Assembly: GCA_029339505.1 (NCBI GenBank)
Contig: JAQISU010000022.1
Span: 12,974,001-13,038,000 of the forward strand
DNA: 64,000 nucleotides
Direction of reading: 5' to 3'
DNA from: Unio delphinus
Lineage: Eukaryota; Mollusca; Bivalvia; Unionida; Unionidae
Made by a program: the position numbers and the translations under genes
The notes under the pieces: generated by a model
What the model was told of the DNA's origin: nothing
Seen by the model: only the letters and a program-made list of their open reading frames with translations
Databases searched by the model: none
Shown here: one piece after another, positions 1 through 12,137 of the stretch
Numbering within the stretch: the first letter of the stretch is position 1
Layout of the letters: each line of letters opens with the position of its first letter

Positions 1-1399
1 TTCACGTATCCATGTCAATAATGTCACTTATACAAAAATGTTGCTGAGAAAAAAATCACTCTCATCTTTTGATAGTATGAATGTAACTTGGATTTTTTCT
101 AGTGGTTCCCTCTAGAGACTTTTCTTGTATGCAAAACTTCCTAAACAGGAAAAAGAAGACCGATAATTTACATATGCCATGTGAATACCTTTTGTATGCC
201 ATGTGACAGCTATATATACCTATTTTGGGGTTTTTCATCTCTGCAGGAAAAATTTGATCCTGAGAATTGGAATGGACATGTGCAAACATATCTCGTGTAT
301 ACTTTAGTCTTTATACACACATATTTGTACCACGATAGTTTTTCGTCACTTTCTCACTTCATAAATTTTTCATAGGATTAGCGTATTATTGTTGTATACA
401 CAAAATTTAGTAAAAACCATAAAAATACACCTTGTAGTCATTTCAGTCGTTTTTATGTGCATGTTCTAAACAGCATCCAGTAAGAATGAATCTTAGGGAT
501 ACGTTGTACTTTTAAGACTTTCATGTATTTGGTAAAAATGATCACACAGAAATGACTCAGATATGATCTGAGAATTTTGTCACATCTCACAGATCAGTAT
601 TCTGAGAATAATATCAACTTGACTCGTGCAATCAGATTAGCTTCTGACAGAACAAAGTTTTAATACACACCGATAGGCGGTCAGTGCTCTGTTGACCTCT
701 TGGTTCCTAGTTAACATTACATTTGTCAAATTTATGTTTACCATTGTGGTCTCGATACTCTCTTCAGTTCAGCCCATGATGCTTTTGAGCCTACCAATAC
801 ACAGTGTGCCAATATGCAATTATGCAACCCACTACTCTTTAAAATGAGGCTGTTTAGTAAAGATTCTGTCACCCAATTTGAAGTGGCATCACTTCTTTGA
901 TGTGTAGCCACAATATTTAGTCATGGACTTGGTCCTTTTATCTTATGTACTTGGTTTAATTGAGGTGACTCCAGGTGCAGCCTTTGAGGTTGATGTCATT
1001 TTTGTACTGTCATGATCATCCAGTGATGGTGAAGTCTGCAAGTTGTGTGTGCTATTTATTTCAGTCATTTCAACACACTTTTCAAGATAGTCACATTCTT
1101 AATGGTCATTCAGAAAAATGGACACACCATTAGAAAAATGAAATATTAGCCAGTGCACACCTAGCCCCCTGTTGACCTGGCCAAGTAGGTCATTTACAGA
1201 GGTTGCAGATTTGAATTCTAATCCTGGGATTCTCCCATGAAGGAAACAAACAAGATTGCTTCTTGTAAATCATTAATTTTGCTTTAGCTCTACTGGACAC
1301 TGACAAGAGAACAAAATTACTGTTGTTACTCCTTACAAACTAAATGGATTCTTGACATGAAACTTTACACATATTCATCCAATGGTCTAATTACTAAAT
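1..1399. other. Non-coding, unassigned
   Basis: No supported gene. A good acceptor-like site (TTTTTCATCTCTGCAG, ending 245) precedes a short open stretch (EKFDPENWNGHVQTYL). This could be a terminal exon of a gene upstream, but no family is recognised. Confidence 0.5.
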
Positions 1400-1541
1400 G
1401 AAAATAGCTGCTACATGGACAACTTGTATGGCCACCACCAGTGATCATATTGAAGATTTTGTTATTGCTACTCCTCCTGAATGGATGGACATCACTAACA
1501 GACATTTTATGAAGCCTAGTTGGTCCGAAATAAAAATCATG

Positions 1542-1714
1542 TTAACCCTTTGAACCCGACAGGCCGGTTTACCGGCCTATTGTAACGGTGTATATACCCG
1601 AAAGGCCGGTATGATATGTTATTTGATAGATTCGCGATAGAATTGTCAAAATTTGCCGGGGAGGCTCGGGTTAAGGTGCCGAAATATGGGGGAGATTAGG
1701 GTTCAGAGGGTTAA
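1542..1714. mobile_element. Short piggyBac-like MITE with TTAA ends
   Basis: Flanked by TTAA at 1542-1545 and 1711-1714. The ends are near-perfect inverted repeats: CCCTTTGAACCC on the left and the complement of GGGTTCAGAGGG on the right. The 173-bp body is GC-rich against its background and contains the palindrome AGGCCGGTTTACCGGCCT. CCC-starting ends with a TTAA target fit piggyBac-type elements. It sits inside the degenerate repeat cluster. Confidence 0.8.
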
Positions 1715-2171
1715 TCTGCTTGTCCAAATAGCTACATTAGTGGCTATCATGAAAATCTTGTTATTGCTTCTCCTTTATAGGAAGTCATATTGAGATGGGA
1801 TTTTAACATAGTTTCTTGTTCTTAGTTGGTCCTAAGTGAAAATGGTGCCAATATCACATCCACTATGGCCACCATGTTGGGCATCTTGAGAATCATTATT
1901 GCTACTCATCTAAAATGAATGATCATATCACCATGGGGTTTTCACATTTAAAAAATTTCTATGATATTGAGCTGGTACTATATGAAAATGGTGCTAAGCT
2001 GGAAATCTTGTTACTACTAATATTCCCGAGTGTAAAGTAAATTGAAATAGGGTTTTCACAAGAATACTTCTTATGATGTATAAGTGGTCCAGATTGAAAA
2101 TGGTATTTATCTGATATCCATTATAGCCACGACATTGACCATCTTTAAAATATTGTTATCACTACTGACAA

Positions 2172-2420
2172 GGGGCCCAGAGTAGCCAAATGGTCTAAAA
2201 CGCTCTCCATTACAGATCACTACCATCTCATCTCTGTCTATGTGGGTTCGAGTCTGAGATTTGACCAAAGTGGGTATGTGAGAAAGCTTGCCAGTAGCTT
2301 CTTGTGGGTTGGTGGTTCTTTCTGGGGGTTTTACCTGTTTTTTCCTCCACCATTAATAATGGCTGCCATGTATAACCTATTGTGTGCTGAAAAATGGCAT
2401 TAAACCCAACAACAACAACA
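2172..2420 (+). mobile_element. tRNA-headed SINE family A, near-complete
   Basis: The head resembles a class II tRNA (Leu/Ser type): GCCAAATGGTCTAAAACG at box A and GGGTTCGAGTC at box B. A shared body follows (GAAAGCTTGCCAGTAGCTTC, CTTCCTCCACCA, TGTGCTGAAAAATGG), then an (AAC)n tail. It is inserted in a degenerate tandem-repeat cluster. Confidence 0.85.
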
Positions 2421-2660
2421 TCACGTTACCTCATATGTTGGTCATATCAACAAGGTTCCTTCAAAATAGAAAGTCATCACAACATGAGGAATCCAACAAA
2501 AGACTTCTTGAAGTTGATGTTCCATGTTGGTCCTAAATGAAAATGATGCCAAAGTGATGTTCAGTGTGTCCACAGCATTGATCAGCTAATTTGAAAAACT
2601 TTTTATCCCAGAAGAATATCAATGATGATTTCAGTACTAGTTTAAAGGGGGTATTCATTA

Positions 2661-5600
2661 GAACAAACAACATAGACCTTGATCTGTTAGAGCATTATGG
2701 TAAATCAAGGTCCATGTTACTTGCAGTTTGACTTAAAGGCGAGTATACATTTTACATAATCTTGGAGGATGACGGTCCACAGGTTTTGTTCTAGGACATG
2801 GTTATTGTTTAGCCTGATTTAATTAACTGCCCTGTTCACATTGGCAACTAACTAGCGACTTCATTTTTAAAGCAGTGTCGTGTGGCTTAGTACATATTCA
2901 TTCATCTTTATTGCAGACACCTGCAGTGCATGTCACTTTACTGGAAAGAGTGCAAGTTCATGTATATTTTCTTTTGTTAAGATCATGCCAGTGAGTCAGA
3001 ATAGACTGAAGCAAAACTTGTGCAAGCCTTAATTGCATTTATTTAGTATGAAATCCACTAGCTGTATTTAAAATACTACTCACATTGCATACTTCAGAAA
3101 TTATTATCTTTAAGTTCATTATAATTTGTACATCATAACATACTGTTAGGCTCGCCCATATGGATTTTTATTTTGTTAGGTGCAATATATTGTCTCCGAA
3201 TATGATCAATAAAGCAACACTACAGTTTATTTCTTAGATTGAGTTAACAGTTTACATTAAGTGACAACAAATCATCAGACATACAAATAAATTCTGTTAA
3301 AATCATGTTATAAGAGCCACTTCTTCCAGCATGGCATTTTAGGATGAAGAAATGTGTGCCAAGTATGGAACATTTTTTCTCTGTTTAGAACAGAACAAAG
3401 TGGTGGTGTGCATGGTTTTGTGTACATTGTGATATATTTTTTTCCTAGTAGACTGTTATCAATCCCCACATTAGAGGGAAAACAATAGACAATTCACATT
3501 ACAGGCAGTTGTTGCAACTGGTGGCAGAAGCAGATTCTTCAAGCTTTTGCTAACATTTTGTATTTGACTATTTGCTGAACATGTTTGTTACAAACATCTT
3601 AAAATTACTGTTAAAGATGTAAAAGCCATGTCTCTTTAGAATTTTATCGTACATTTGCATTTATGGTATTTAAGACTTATTATTGTCTTGCCTGCCTTAG
3701 CATAGGTTTAGCACATTGCAATTACTTTGTTGTCTGTGTGTGCGTATGATCATCAACACTTTAGATAAATGTCAGTGTTAAAGTTTCAATCAATGTTGGT
3801 TGTAGTGGGGTGGGGGTGTATGATTGATTGATTATTACTATTATACATGCCCCACTTGTCACGGGGTTGTACAAATATAATAATAATAAATACCATAACC
3901 CATCCCTTTTTTTAGAGATAACTGCCCAAGATATAATTACCCCGGTTCAAGTACGGATAAGTGGTGAAGAAATAGATATAGCAATCTGAGCAGATATATT
4001 GAACAAACAATTATGAGTCCCTTTATAGATAACAAACAATTTAATCAATTACATAAACAGTTGTGAAAATTCCTTTCATTAGGAATATACTCTGCTTTTA
4101 GAAATAAAACTTTCATTGAATTACAAGAAAACTCAAATAGATTTAAATAATCTAGCCGATAGTTTTAATAGTTTGAGTTCATCATAGGATCGAGTGACAC
4201 AATCGAAGTCAACACCTTGTACAATTTCATAATTTGGTAGTCCTCGGTTTCCGTTTCGGCTGGTGCTGTTCAGAAATTTGGCTCTCAGAAATGATACTTT
4301 CTACCATCCATCTCATGATATACTCTAAACACGTTAGAATTTCAGCATGATGCAGGATTTCACCACTGGATTATGCATTTCACTGCACTTCCCTCTAGTT
4401 TCTTTTCCTCGGTATATGTGTCAGTTATGTAACATCAGTACGTCCAAAAAGCTGTTTTCTCCCTTTTAAAAGAAATTAAACACCCTAAATTTATCGTTAT
4501 AATTGATACAGGTGAGAACTTTCATTATCCTGGCTCGAAAATCAGATAGTTCTATCAGTAGTAACAGATGATAAAGCTATTAATTGACTGCACTTGTCCT
4601 CAAATGACCATAGTTAGTAGAATCGCTAATTAGTTATGCCTTGACCTTACACATTAATGTGCCATACTCGAGGCTTGGGAGTCTGGACCAGCCTTAATTT
4701 ATACAGCAAATAAATGGAATAGATTCCAGCCTTCCAGTCAATACACACTGGCTCTTAATCAGACATGAGATATAAATTCAGTGCATTCACACGGATTCTC
4801 ATCAATCATATTAACTAATGTAATGCATTAAATTCTTAGAACCTAATTATTATGCAAACAAGATGACAAATTAAACAATATGTGAACTTGTCTAAGAATT
4901 AATGTAAGACTTTCTTTTCCTAACTCAACATAGTGTTTATGTGAACACGACAACAGAGTAAACAATTCATCAACTTATCAAAGAATTAATGTACGACTTC
5001 CTATGCATAACTCAACATTTCTATAATTCAAAAGCATGTTATTATACAAATGTATTAGATAAAATCATGCAAGACCTGTAGACTAAAGCAAACATTAAAT
5101 AAATCGCATCAACAAATTACATGGAATTGTGACACTATACCTTTGTGGTTTTTGTCACCCAAACAGTTTTTGGGTGGCTTGCCTGTACCACACTTTTTAC
5201 AAATGAATTTCTTTCAAATTCCACTTTGAGTCCTCAACTGGTTATCTTACTCTCTGTCTTAGTTTAGACTAATTACCATTTCAATAAGGGCGATATTAAA
5301 TCCTATGAAATTTTGTGTAGAAGCACCCCCCCTTTTTTAAGGTCAATCAGAATCATATGTCTTTACCACTTTTTCTTCCAGAGTCGTTAAAGTCGGGCCA
5401 GCCTGACCTGGTCATTTTAAGTAACAGAATTTCTGTGGCTTCTCAAGTTTGACAACTTTCCTTTGAAAATGAAGTATACCATGTCTCTAACAGTCAATCT
5501 GGCTGCTGAATAAACAACGATTCTAATAAGAATAACAGTCACACTACAGTATAAAGAAACATCACCGTACACGGCAGTATAGCGATATGACACAGGTCTC

Positions 5601-6061
5601 CATAAATCTAATTAATGGTTCTCTAGTCTCAGCTAATGTATCCTTAAAAATTGCCAGAAATGTGCCCCTTTACATTGGTGTTAAATAAGTTTTCCTTTGG
5701 TAAGTGAAAGTTGTACTTGGCAAAAACAAGATCGTTTGTACAGATTTGTCATTAAAAGATGTGCAAAATTGACAGAGGTACTTGGCTTAAAGATAGAAAT
5801 GGATTGGACAAAAAGATTTGATGAAGTAGCATTACTGATCAAGATAGATGGTTGTGTAATAGTCATTACACAGGAATTTAGTAAGGCATGTCTCAGTTTC
5901 TTTTGATTAATTTCCGTCTTTTTATTGATTATGTTTATGGTAGGTATATGATTTTCCAATTACAGGATATTCAAATGAATAATTTGTCAAGAGCTTTTAG
6001 CCTTTCTGGCATAATTTAATCTTTTGTTTTTAATTAAAATTTTATAGCACTCCTTCACTAT
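2661..6061. other. Non-coding, unassigned, possible old mobile element
   Basis: No gene seen. From about 3820 the sequence changes character (CCCCACTTGTCACGGGG, then less T-rich text up to about 5640). AAGAATTAATGTA with flanking text is repeated 88 bp apart at about 4893 and 4981. No terminal repeats or coding domain could be shown. Confidence 0.5.
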
Positions 6062-6291
6062 AAGGCCCTTAATTATAACGCAGTTCCTTAATTAAGGCCC
6101 TTCATTATAACAGTTCCTTAAATAAGGCCCATCATTATAACACAGTTCTTTAAATAAGGCCCTTCATTATAACACAGTTCTTTAAATAAGGCCCTTCTTT
6201 ATAACACAGTTCCTTATATAAGGCCCTTCATTATAACACAGTTCATTAAATAAAACCCTTCAATATAACACAGTTCTTGATACAAGGCAAG
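6062..6291 (+). repeat. 32-bp minisatellite, about 7 units
   Basis: AAGGCCCTTCATTATAACAC plus AGTTCTTTAAAT. Unit starts at 6062, 6094, 6124, 6156, 6188, 6220, 6252 and 6284, so the period is 32 bp except one 30-bp unit lacking CA. Confidence 0.93.
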
Positions 6292-6598
6292 TATTATCAT
6301 GGATCCAACTTAGTTAAATGTTAGCAAATTTATATGTATCATGCACTTGATTATAAGGTGGTCTTACAGCTACATGGTACACATATGTTCTGTCACTCAA
6401 GAAATACTGTATCAAAGGTTCACCTTTATTGACAAGAGCACACATCAAAGTAGCATTCATATGCATCCAGATAAACATGATGAGTTGCTTTCTGAACATT
6501 GAAGCATGACATTTGCATAGTCAGAGAGCAAATGTCATGTTTTTGTCCTATGAATACAGCCATCTCATTATTAACATACCACACTGGTGGCCTAAGTG

Positions 6599-7195
6599 TT
6601 AACACATTAACCTCTGGAGGTTATTGCTGTTTTCAAATGAAATGTGAGTAGAAAACACATTTTGGGGACTATTTCTGAATAAATCCTAAAAAATCGACTT
6701 CCGAACAGTATTCCAATAGACCAATGCCTAGTTCCATTGGTTAGTTTGCCGGCATATGAACAGAAGGTGAAAAGTTAAGAGGTTTTTTTTTTTTTTTTTT
6801 GCTTTTTTTTTTTTCATATGTAGAAGACTCTTTAATTCAAAATGTCCACCTTATCCTACTTTTTGCACAGGTTCACCTATCTGTGTGTGCTTCAGACTAG
6901 TCTGCCTGAGATCTGAGGTCATAAAGTCCAAAATCTGACTCAAAATCAGATTCTGACCATGGGCGAATTTTGGGTGGAAAGAAAATGGTGTCCCAAAACT
7001 TAAGGTTTTTCCCTCTGTATTTTGTAGTGCAACTAAAATGTCCAGATTATTTGCTATCATAGTAGAGCTACATCTGTCTACCTTTCTATAATACCACCCA
7101 TGTTAGTGTATCATGCATGACCTTGATGCTACAGAGCTTGGAAGTATGTACTACCTCATGCCCCGTAAACTCTGTGTTTGGGGTTAATATGTTAA
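6599..7195 (+). mobile_element. TTAA-ended MITE family (copy 1)
   Basis: 597 bp from TTAACACATTAACCTC to GGGGTTAATATGTTAA, which are inverted repeats. Internal marker sequences are AGACCAATGCCTAGTT, CAGGTTCACCTATCTGTG, ATGTCCAGATTATTTGC and TCATGCCCCGTAAACTC. A poly-T run (6782-6815) lies inside. The open frames on it are not protein-coding. Confidence 0.85.
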
Positions 7196-7200
7196 AGATT

Positions 7201-7789
7201 GCCTTGGATGTTGTCAGAGCCATATCAAAGACTTATAAAAATGGTATTGCAGCTGAGTTGCTTAGCACAGCATTAAGAGGTTAGTGTTAGAAAAATCTGA
7301 TTAAAATCAGATCTCCACTGTTATTCATGAAAATCTGAATGTGATCAGTTAGGGGTAAAGTTCTGGTAACCTGTGTTAATTATTACCATAATCATTAAAA
7401 CCAATCAGATGAAGTTTTTGTATCTTCATGAATGGAGACCTAGCCGTGTGGATGATGGGCTTGAATGGGTACCAAATTATTTGATTCACTTTCAGATTTT
7501 TGAAAGCTGCATTTGCATTGGCTAATTTAAAGGTCAACAGAACATGATCCTTAAGCAGACATCATCAGATCTTCCCATAGGACAGCAGAGATCTGATTTT
7601 AATCAAGATTGGTGTTAGGACTGCTGGGCATGGTGTCAAGATAATGTGACTGGATGGGACTTGATGCTACATGTATGCAGCATGATGCCCCAGTGTTAGT
7701 CATCACTCTAAACTGCCACACTGCAGACATAGTAATAATCCTGAGAAATTGTGAAAACTTCACTAAAAATCCAACTCAAATGCTTGTTA
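7201..7789 (+). mobile_element. SINE family B copy interrupted by a MITE
   Basis: The left half (7201-7290) has CATATCAAAGACTTATAAAA and ATTAAGAGGTTAGTGTTAG. The right half (from 7612) continues GTGTTAGGACTGCTGGGCA, GATAATGTGACTGG, ACTGCCACACTGCAGACAT. Removing 7291-7611 restores one continuous family-B SINE. It is 5'-truncated, with no tRNA head. Confidence 0.8.
7291..7611. mobile_element. MITE with GATTAAAATCAGATCT termini inside SINE B
   Basis: The left end is AATCTGATTAAAATCAGATC and the right end is its near complement (GAGATCTGATTTTAATCAAG). GTGTTAG flanks both sides (7284-7290 and 7612-7618), a 7-bp target-site duplication. Each terminus is itself nearly palindromic. The body includes CCAATCAGATGAAGTTTTTG. 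321 bp with no coding capacity. Confidence 0.82.
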
Positions 7790-7960
7790 TCAACATGGCA
7801 CAAACAAAATTACCATTTAGTCTTCTAGCTCAGTGCTGATCCATCAACTTTTATAACACTGCGACATTTTTTAATATGGTGTTGCATTGACTTAATCTTG
7901 CACTTTTAATTTTTTGTCCTCTACTTCACAAAATAATTAGAATTCAGGATCATTCTATGA

Positions 7961-8160
7961 GCCATGTTTGCTCATTTGATAGAGCGTCATTTTCATAATA
8001 CAAGGGTCAATATCCATGCAGGTCAGACAGGGACGCCTGCTTGAGTGTGGCCCTCCGGAAAGGCACTTACTCCTTTTTCCTTGGCGTGATAAATCCAATA
8101 ATGTGCTCAATCAGCCTTTAAGTATCAAGCAACCAGCACTTATTCCCAGACACCCAATTT
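7961..8160 (+). mobile_element. tRNA-Met-like retrosequence or SINE (family C)
   Basis: GCTCATTTGATAGAGCGTCA resembles a tRNA box A and D arm. TTTCATAATACAAGG matches the anticodon arm of tRNA-Met (CAU), and GGGTCAATATCC is a decayed box B. A non-tRNA body follows (GGAAAGGCACTTACTCC, ATAAATCC, AGCACTTATTCCC). It is not a functional tRNA, because the arms do not pair. Only one copy is seen here. Confidence 0.55.
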
Positions 8161-8421
8161 GTGAAAAATATTTCATCCATCTGGTAATTAACCTTACTTG
8201 AGATGATGCTAATGTATTTGTTATAGAAGCTTATTCTTAGGAATCTTATCTGGCTTACTGTTTAGATGTATAATGTTCTACATAATAATTTTAACGTTCT
8301 ATATATTGTTCATCAGATGATATTTTGAAACATGTAAATGCATGCCTAATATATCAGATGATAATTATGTGAAACCATTGTTTTTGTATTTCTTTTTTAT
8401 TACCTTTTTATATCCCCACCG

Positions 8422-8643
8422 CGGGGCCCCAAGTTACGGATCACTGCCATCTCACCTCTGTCTGCCTGGGTTCGAGTCTCATATTCAGCCAATATGGGTA
8501 TGTAAGAAAGCTTGCCAGTAGCTTCTCGTGGGTCTTTGGTTCTTTTCAGGGTTTTCCCAGGTTCTTCCTCCGCCTCTAATACTGGGTGCCATTTATAGCC
8601 TATCTTGTGCTGAAAAACGGCATTTAACCCTACTACAACAACA
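8422..8643 (+). mobile_element. SINE family A with perfect 11-bp target-site duplication
   Basis: Body and tail match the other family-A copies, ending in (AAC)n. The box A part of the tRNA head is deleted (GGGGCCCC runs straight into AAGTTACGGATCACTG). Direct repeats ATATCCCCACC flank it at 8410-8420 and 8644-8654, which shows retroposition and fixes its ends. Confidence 0.92.
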
Positions 8644-8659
8644 ACATATCCCCACCACT

Positions 8660-10503
8660 CCTTCAGCCCAATGAGAAAGTAAAGAGTCATTCAGGTGTCT
8701 GAAATATCAAGAAAATAAATCATTGTTTTTTAAGACAAGCCAGCATTAAAGTTCAAACATTCAAACTTTTAAACAATTCATTCTAGGGTTCAGTACTACC
8801 TATATAAGAAAGTAATATATATCAAAGCCCGAAATTTAGGATGTTCCCCACTCATATTCTAGAAACATTTATATATACATGTATTTTTTTCTCCTTTTTG
8901 TTCAAGCCATCAACAGGACATGTTTTCTACCTACTTTTATGCAAATAAACAAATATTGTCATCAGTTATTTCTACAGCTGATCATACATGCGGCCTCAGA
9001 AAAAAGTGTGTATTCATTGACGTTTTGTCTGTGTTTGTGTAAAGGATTCATTTTAATATCTCCATTTAGACAACCTGGATAACAACTATAAAAATTACAA
9101 GTCTCCCACTTGCTTCTTTTCACCCCTATCGATTGCAAAATCGACAAATTATTGCAAATTTTTTAAATACTTACGATGCATTTATTATTGCTATAGGCAA
9201 CTTGTTGGAGGAAAAAGGCGAACGAAAGCAATGCCTAGAGGCGTGTCTAATTTACGTTCAATGATTCGACAATGTGGAGATCTCAATTAATTACATCAGC
9301 CTGTATCTGAACAATGGGTCGCTTAATTTATATAAATTCCTTTGCAGCCATAGCAATAGTATTTCTTTAGTATATCAGACTAGACCCAGTGTACATGTTT
9401 TTTAAACCTGGTTTACTGATATAAAAGTCAGTTATTGAAAAGATCTTCAGAATGTAAATTTTTCTTCTTTTTGAAGAACACTATGTGAAAATCCATTTCT
9501 CTGGTGTAATTCACACCAACCAAATTATCAAAATTTACGACTAATATTGTTGAAAAAAAAGTTATAATGTCCAAAACTTACAAATTGTATTTACATCCTT
9601 TGAATAAGGCTCAATCGGCTGTAATGTTTAATATCATTTAGAACAAGCCAACCAGCCATCAGCTGTTGGGCGTTTATTGTTTGGTCATTTCATGTGTAAA
9701 TGATGAATTTTGTGCAGTATTTAATTGTGAACAAGAATGATGCAGATAATTAAAGGATTTTTTAAGTTGATTTTTAAAGAGTTATTGTGGATAATTTTGA
9801 TATCATATAGGGATCTGAGGTATATATTTTATTTTCTTGGTTTATGTAATTTAAAAGTCATATTCCATTATTTGAAAATACAGTGTTTCACAATTCATTC
9901 CAAAAACTGTCATGTGTTCCTTTTGGCTCACAATCAGTCCATGATAATATGAACTGAAGGTGCAGCATTATCAGTTTCAATTTTCTAAAATTTTCATCAG
10001 GATCAGGATTAGGATCGCAGGATTATTTTATAATCTCTACCTTAGGAACTTTTTTGATCTACTTCACTTTATGCATATTGAGCACAGATAATACCTGTGC
10101 CAATGTTTGTTTTGCTAACAGTACAATAAAATTTATAATAACAAGAGGTGTTTTCAGGTTTAGATTCAGAAATATGTCAGAAGAAAATTGGGCCTGTATT
10201 ACTGACCTTTATGGGTGTGGTTAGGTATGTCAGATCATATCAGGTCTCTGATGTATAGTAAATGTAGTGTAGGTTGGAGATGTATCATTTAAGAGTTAGG
10301 GTTAATGATTATGTATGTGCATATCAGTTTGAATTCAGTAGAGTTATTTAAAACTGGTTTGGCCATTTTTCGGAAAATAGATGTACACTATGTACACTAT
10401 GACATGACCTACTAGACAAGAATCAAATATGTGACACTTGAATTACAAGTCGAACACATTTTTTCATTTTTCATATTGCTAGATTTCTATGTCTTGTTAA
10501 ATT
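8660..10503. other. Non-coding, nothing recognised
   Basis: AT-rich sequence. Short open frames show no conserved domain or splice context. Confidence 0.55.
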
Positions 10504-10511
10504 CTCTCTCT

Positions 10512-10580
<69 letters not shown>
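10504..10580. repeat. (CT)n microsatellite
   Basis: About 77 bp of CT with one early interruption (CTAACTCT). The pyrimidine/purine mirror tract could form triplex DNA. The Ser-Leu open frame across it is an artefact. Confidence 0.97.
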
Positions 10581-10584
<4 letters not shown>

Positions 10585-11419
10585 TAGTAGTTATCCATTG
10601 CAGTTTTCTTTATTGGTCTTTGTATCTGCTTGTTTGTCATTGTACTCTATCTTGTGTAAAACATTTGAGCAAGATTTAAATATTTCAGAGTACCTGTTTT
10701 ACTATACAACTGTTATAAAAATTAGCACTTTGGTGATGACTCACTATGTTTAGTGTATAACAATATATCATTCGTTATAAAAAATCAAATGCAATCTACT
10801 AGAAAATGGTACATGTAGGTGTTGGGAGTAGTGTAAAATTAATACCATCAGCTGATAGGAATGTAGATAGAGTGCTAATTCAACTCTGTCAAGATAGTCA
10901 TGCAACCATGACCTCATATGCAGTATAATTTTTGTAGGGCTCACTTTTCTTAACCTGTCATTGAGTGGGAGGTTTTAGGAAATGCAGGATTGTCTTGTTC
11001 TGGAACACTAACTATTTCAGCTTTTGATGGTGGTCTTGAATTTTTTTTTTTTAATATAAAACAAAAGCAAACAATCCAGCCATTTGACTGATTGATTAGA
11101 TGTGACTGTATGCAAATGAATATCTGGACTATTAATTACTTTCTTATTATTCATAGATAGACAACATATATCTTGATAAGATGGCAATCATGCAAAGGTA
11201 GATCTGGATCAATATTGTTTACAGTTAGATTTGACTTGATACGTGGTATATAAGTGAATATACATCCAGATCCTGTGGCATTCCTCCACAACTGAAATAT
11301 TTGATATATGATTATTTATGAGTGAATATCCACCCTGATTCTGTGGCACTTCTTTGATATAAGATTGAAAACATATATAAATGAAAAAAATTCTATTATG
11401 CAATGTTCATGTGTATTTG

Positions 11420-11537
11420 TTGTTATGGGGTTTCATACCATTTCCTCAGTGCAAGATACGTTACATATGGTGGAAAGTGTAACTGGTGGAGGAAAGAACC
11501 AGGGGAAAAACCCTGAAAAGAACCACCAACCAATGGG
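11420..11537 (-). mobile_element. SINE family A, 5'-truncated, minus strand
   Basis: Reverse-orientation body (GGTGGAGGAAAGAACCAGGG, AAGAACCACCAACC). Flanks TTCATGTGTATTTG (left) and TTCATATGTATTTG (right) form a 14-bp target-site duplication with one mismatch, so the truncation happened at insertion. Confidence 0.78.
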
Positions 11538-11930
11538 ATTCATATGTATTTGTAATGGAAAGCAAAGTCAGAGTTAAATTTGTGTAACTGATAACCAGGA
11601 GGGCTATGTTATCATGAGTGTACAAATACGGATCAGGGAAGCATTATTCCTGGTTTCACAATCTCAGGACACACAGGGCATGAGTTTGATTATTATATTA
11701 GTCAGGGAATGATTTGATAGTCTTTTTTTTTTTGTGTCTTTTTTTCATTTACATGTGAAATGCTTATGAATATCTGATAATTAAATATTGGAATAATGAG
11801 AAAAACTGGTATCATCGTAGTGGCTGTGAAAGTGATCTTGAGCTGCTGCTATGGTGATATCATTTTATGAACTACTGAACATTCTTTTCCCATGTAGGAA
11901 TATATATACTTTGAATAAGAAATATTTTTC

Positions 11931-11952
11931 ACACACACACACACACACACAG
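11931..11952. repeat. (AC)n microsatellite
   Basis: Eleven AC units next to the proposed pogo terminus. Confidence 0.95.
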
Positions 11953-12137
11953 TATGTTTTCAGACCCGGCATGTTTTCGGGCATATTTTTTTTTTAGGAA
12001 ATATAATAATTAAATGCCTTGTAAGTTTTCAGACGTTGCTCCACTATAATAGTTTTACAATTTATGTTTTCGAAAACAACCAACAAAGATCGGCTTCGTC
12101 ATTTTAATGTAAAATTCACAGTATGTTTGTCATTAGT

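Larger units (their letters stand above)
1400..2660 (+). repeat. Degenerate ~110-185 bp tandem repeat cluster (1)
   Basis: Repeated phrases TTGGTCCTAAGTGAAAATGG, ATGGCCACCATGTTGG, CTTGTTATTGCTTCTCC and GGGTTTTCACA recur at about 1521, 1826, 1973, 2087 and 2528. After removing the MITE at 1542 and the SINE at 2172, the spacings are about 132, 147, 112 and 185. Related clusters lie at 24440 and 60160. Confidence 0.75.

Noticed and set aside
5697..5906. 69-residue open frame (VSESCTWQKQDRLYRFVIKR...)
   Set aside because: Coding-like composition but no recognisable domain, no convincing acceptor and donor, and an overlapping antisense frame. Not enough to call an exon.
6061..6291. CRISPR-like regular repeat array
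   Set aside because: Units are contiguous with no unique spacers, the genome is eukaryotic and no cas genes are present. It is a minisatellite.
10431..10679. 82-residue open frame with a long Ser-Leu run
   Set aside because: It is the translation of the (CT)n microsatellite plus AT-rich flanks.
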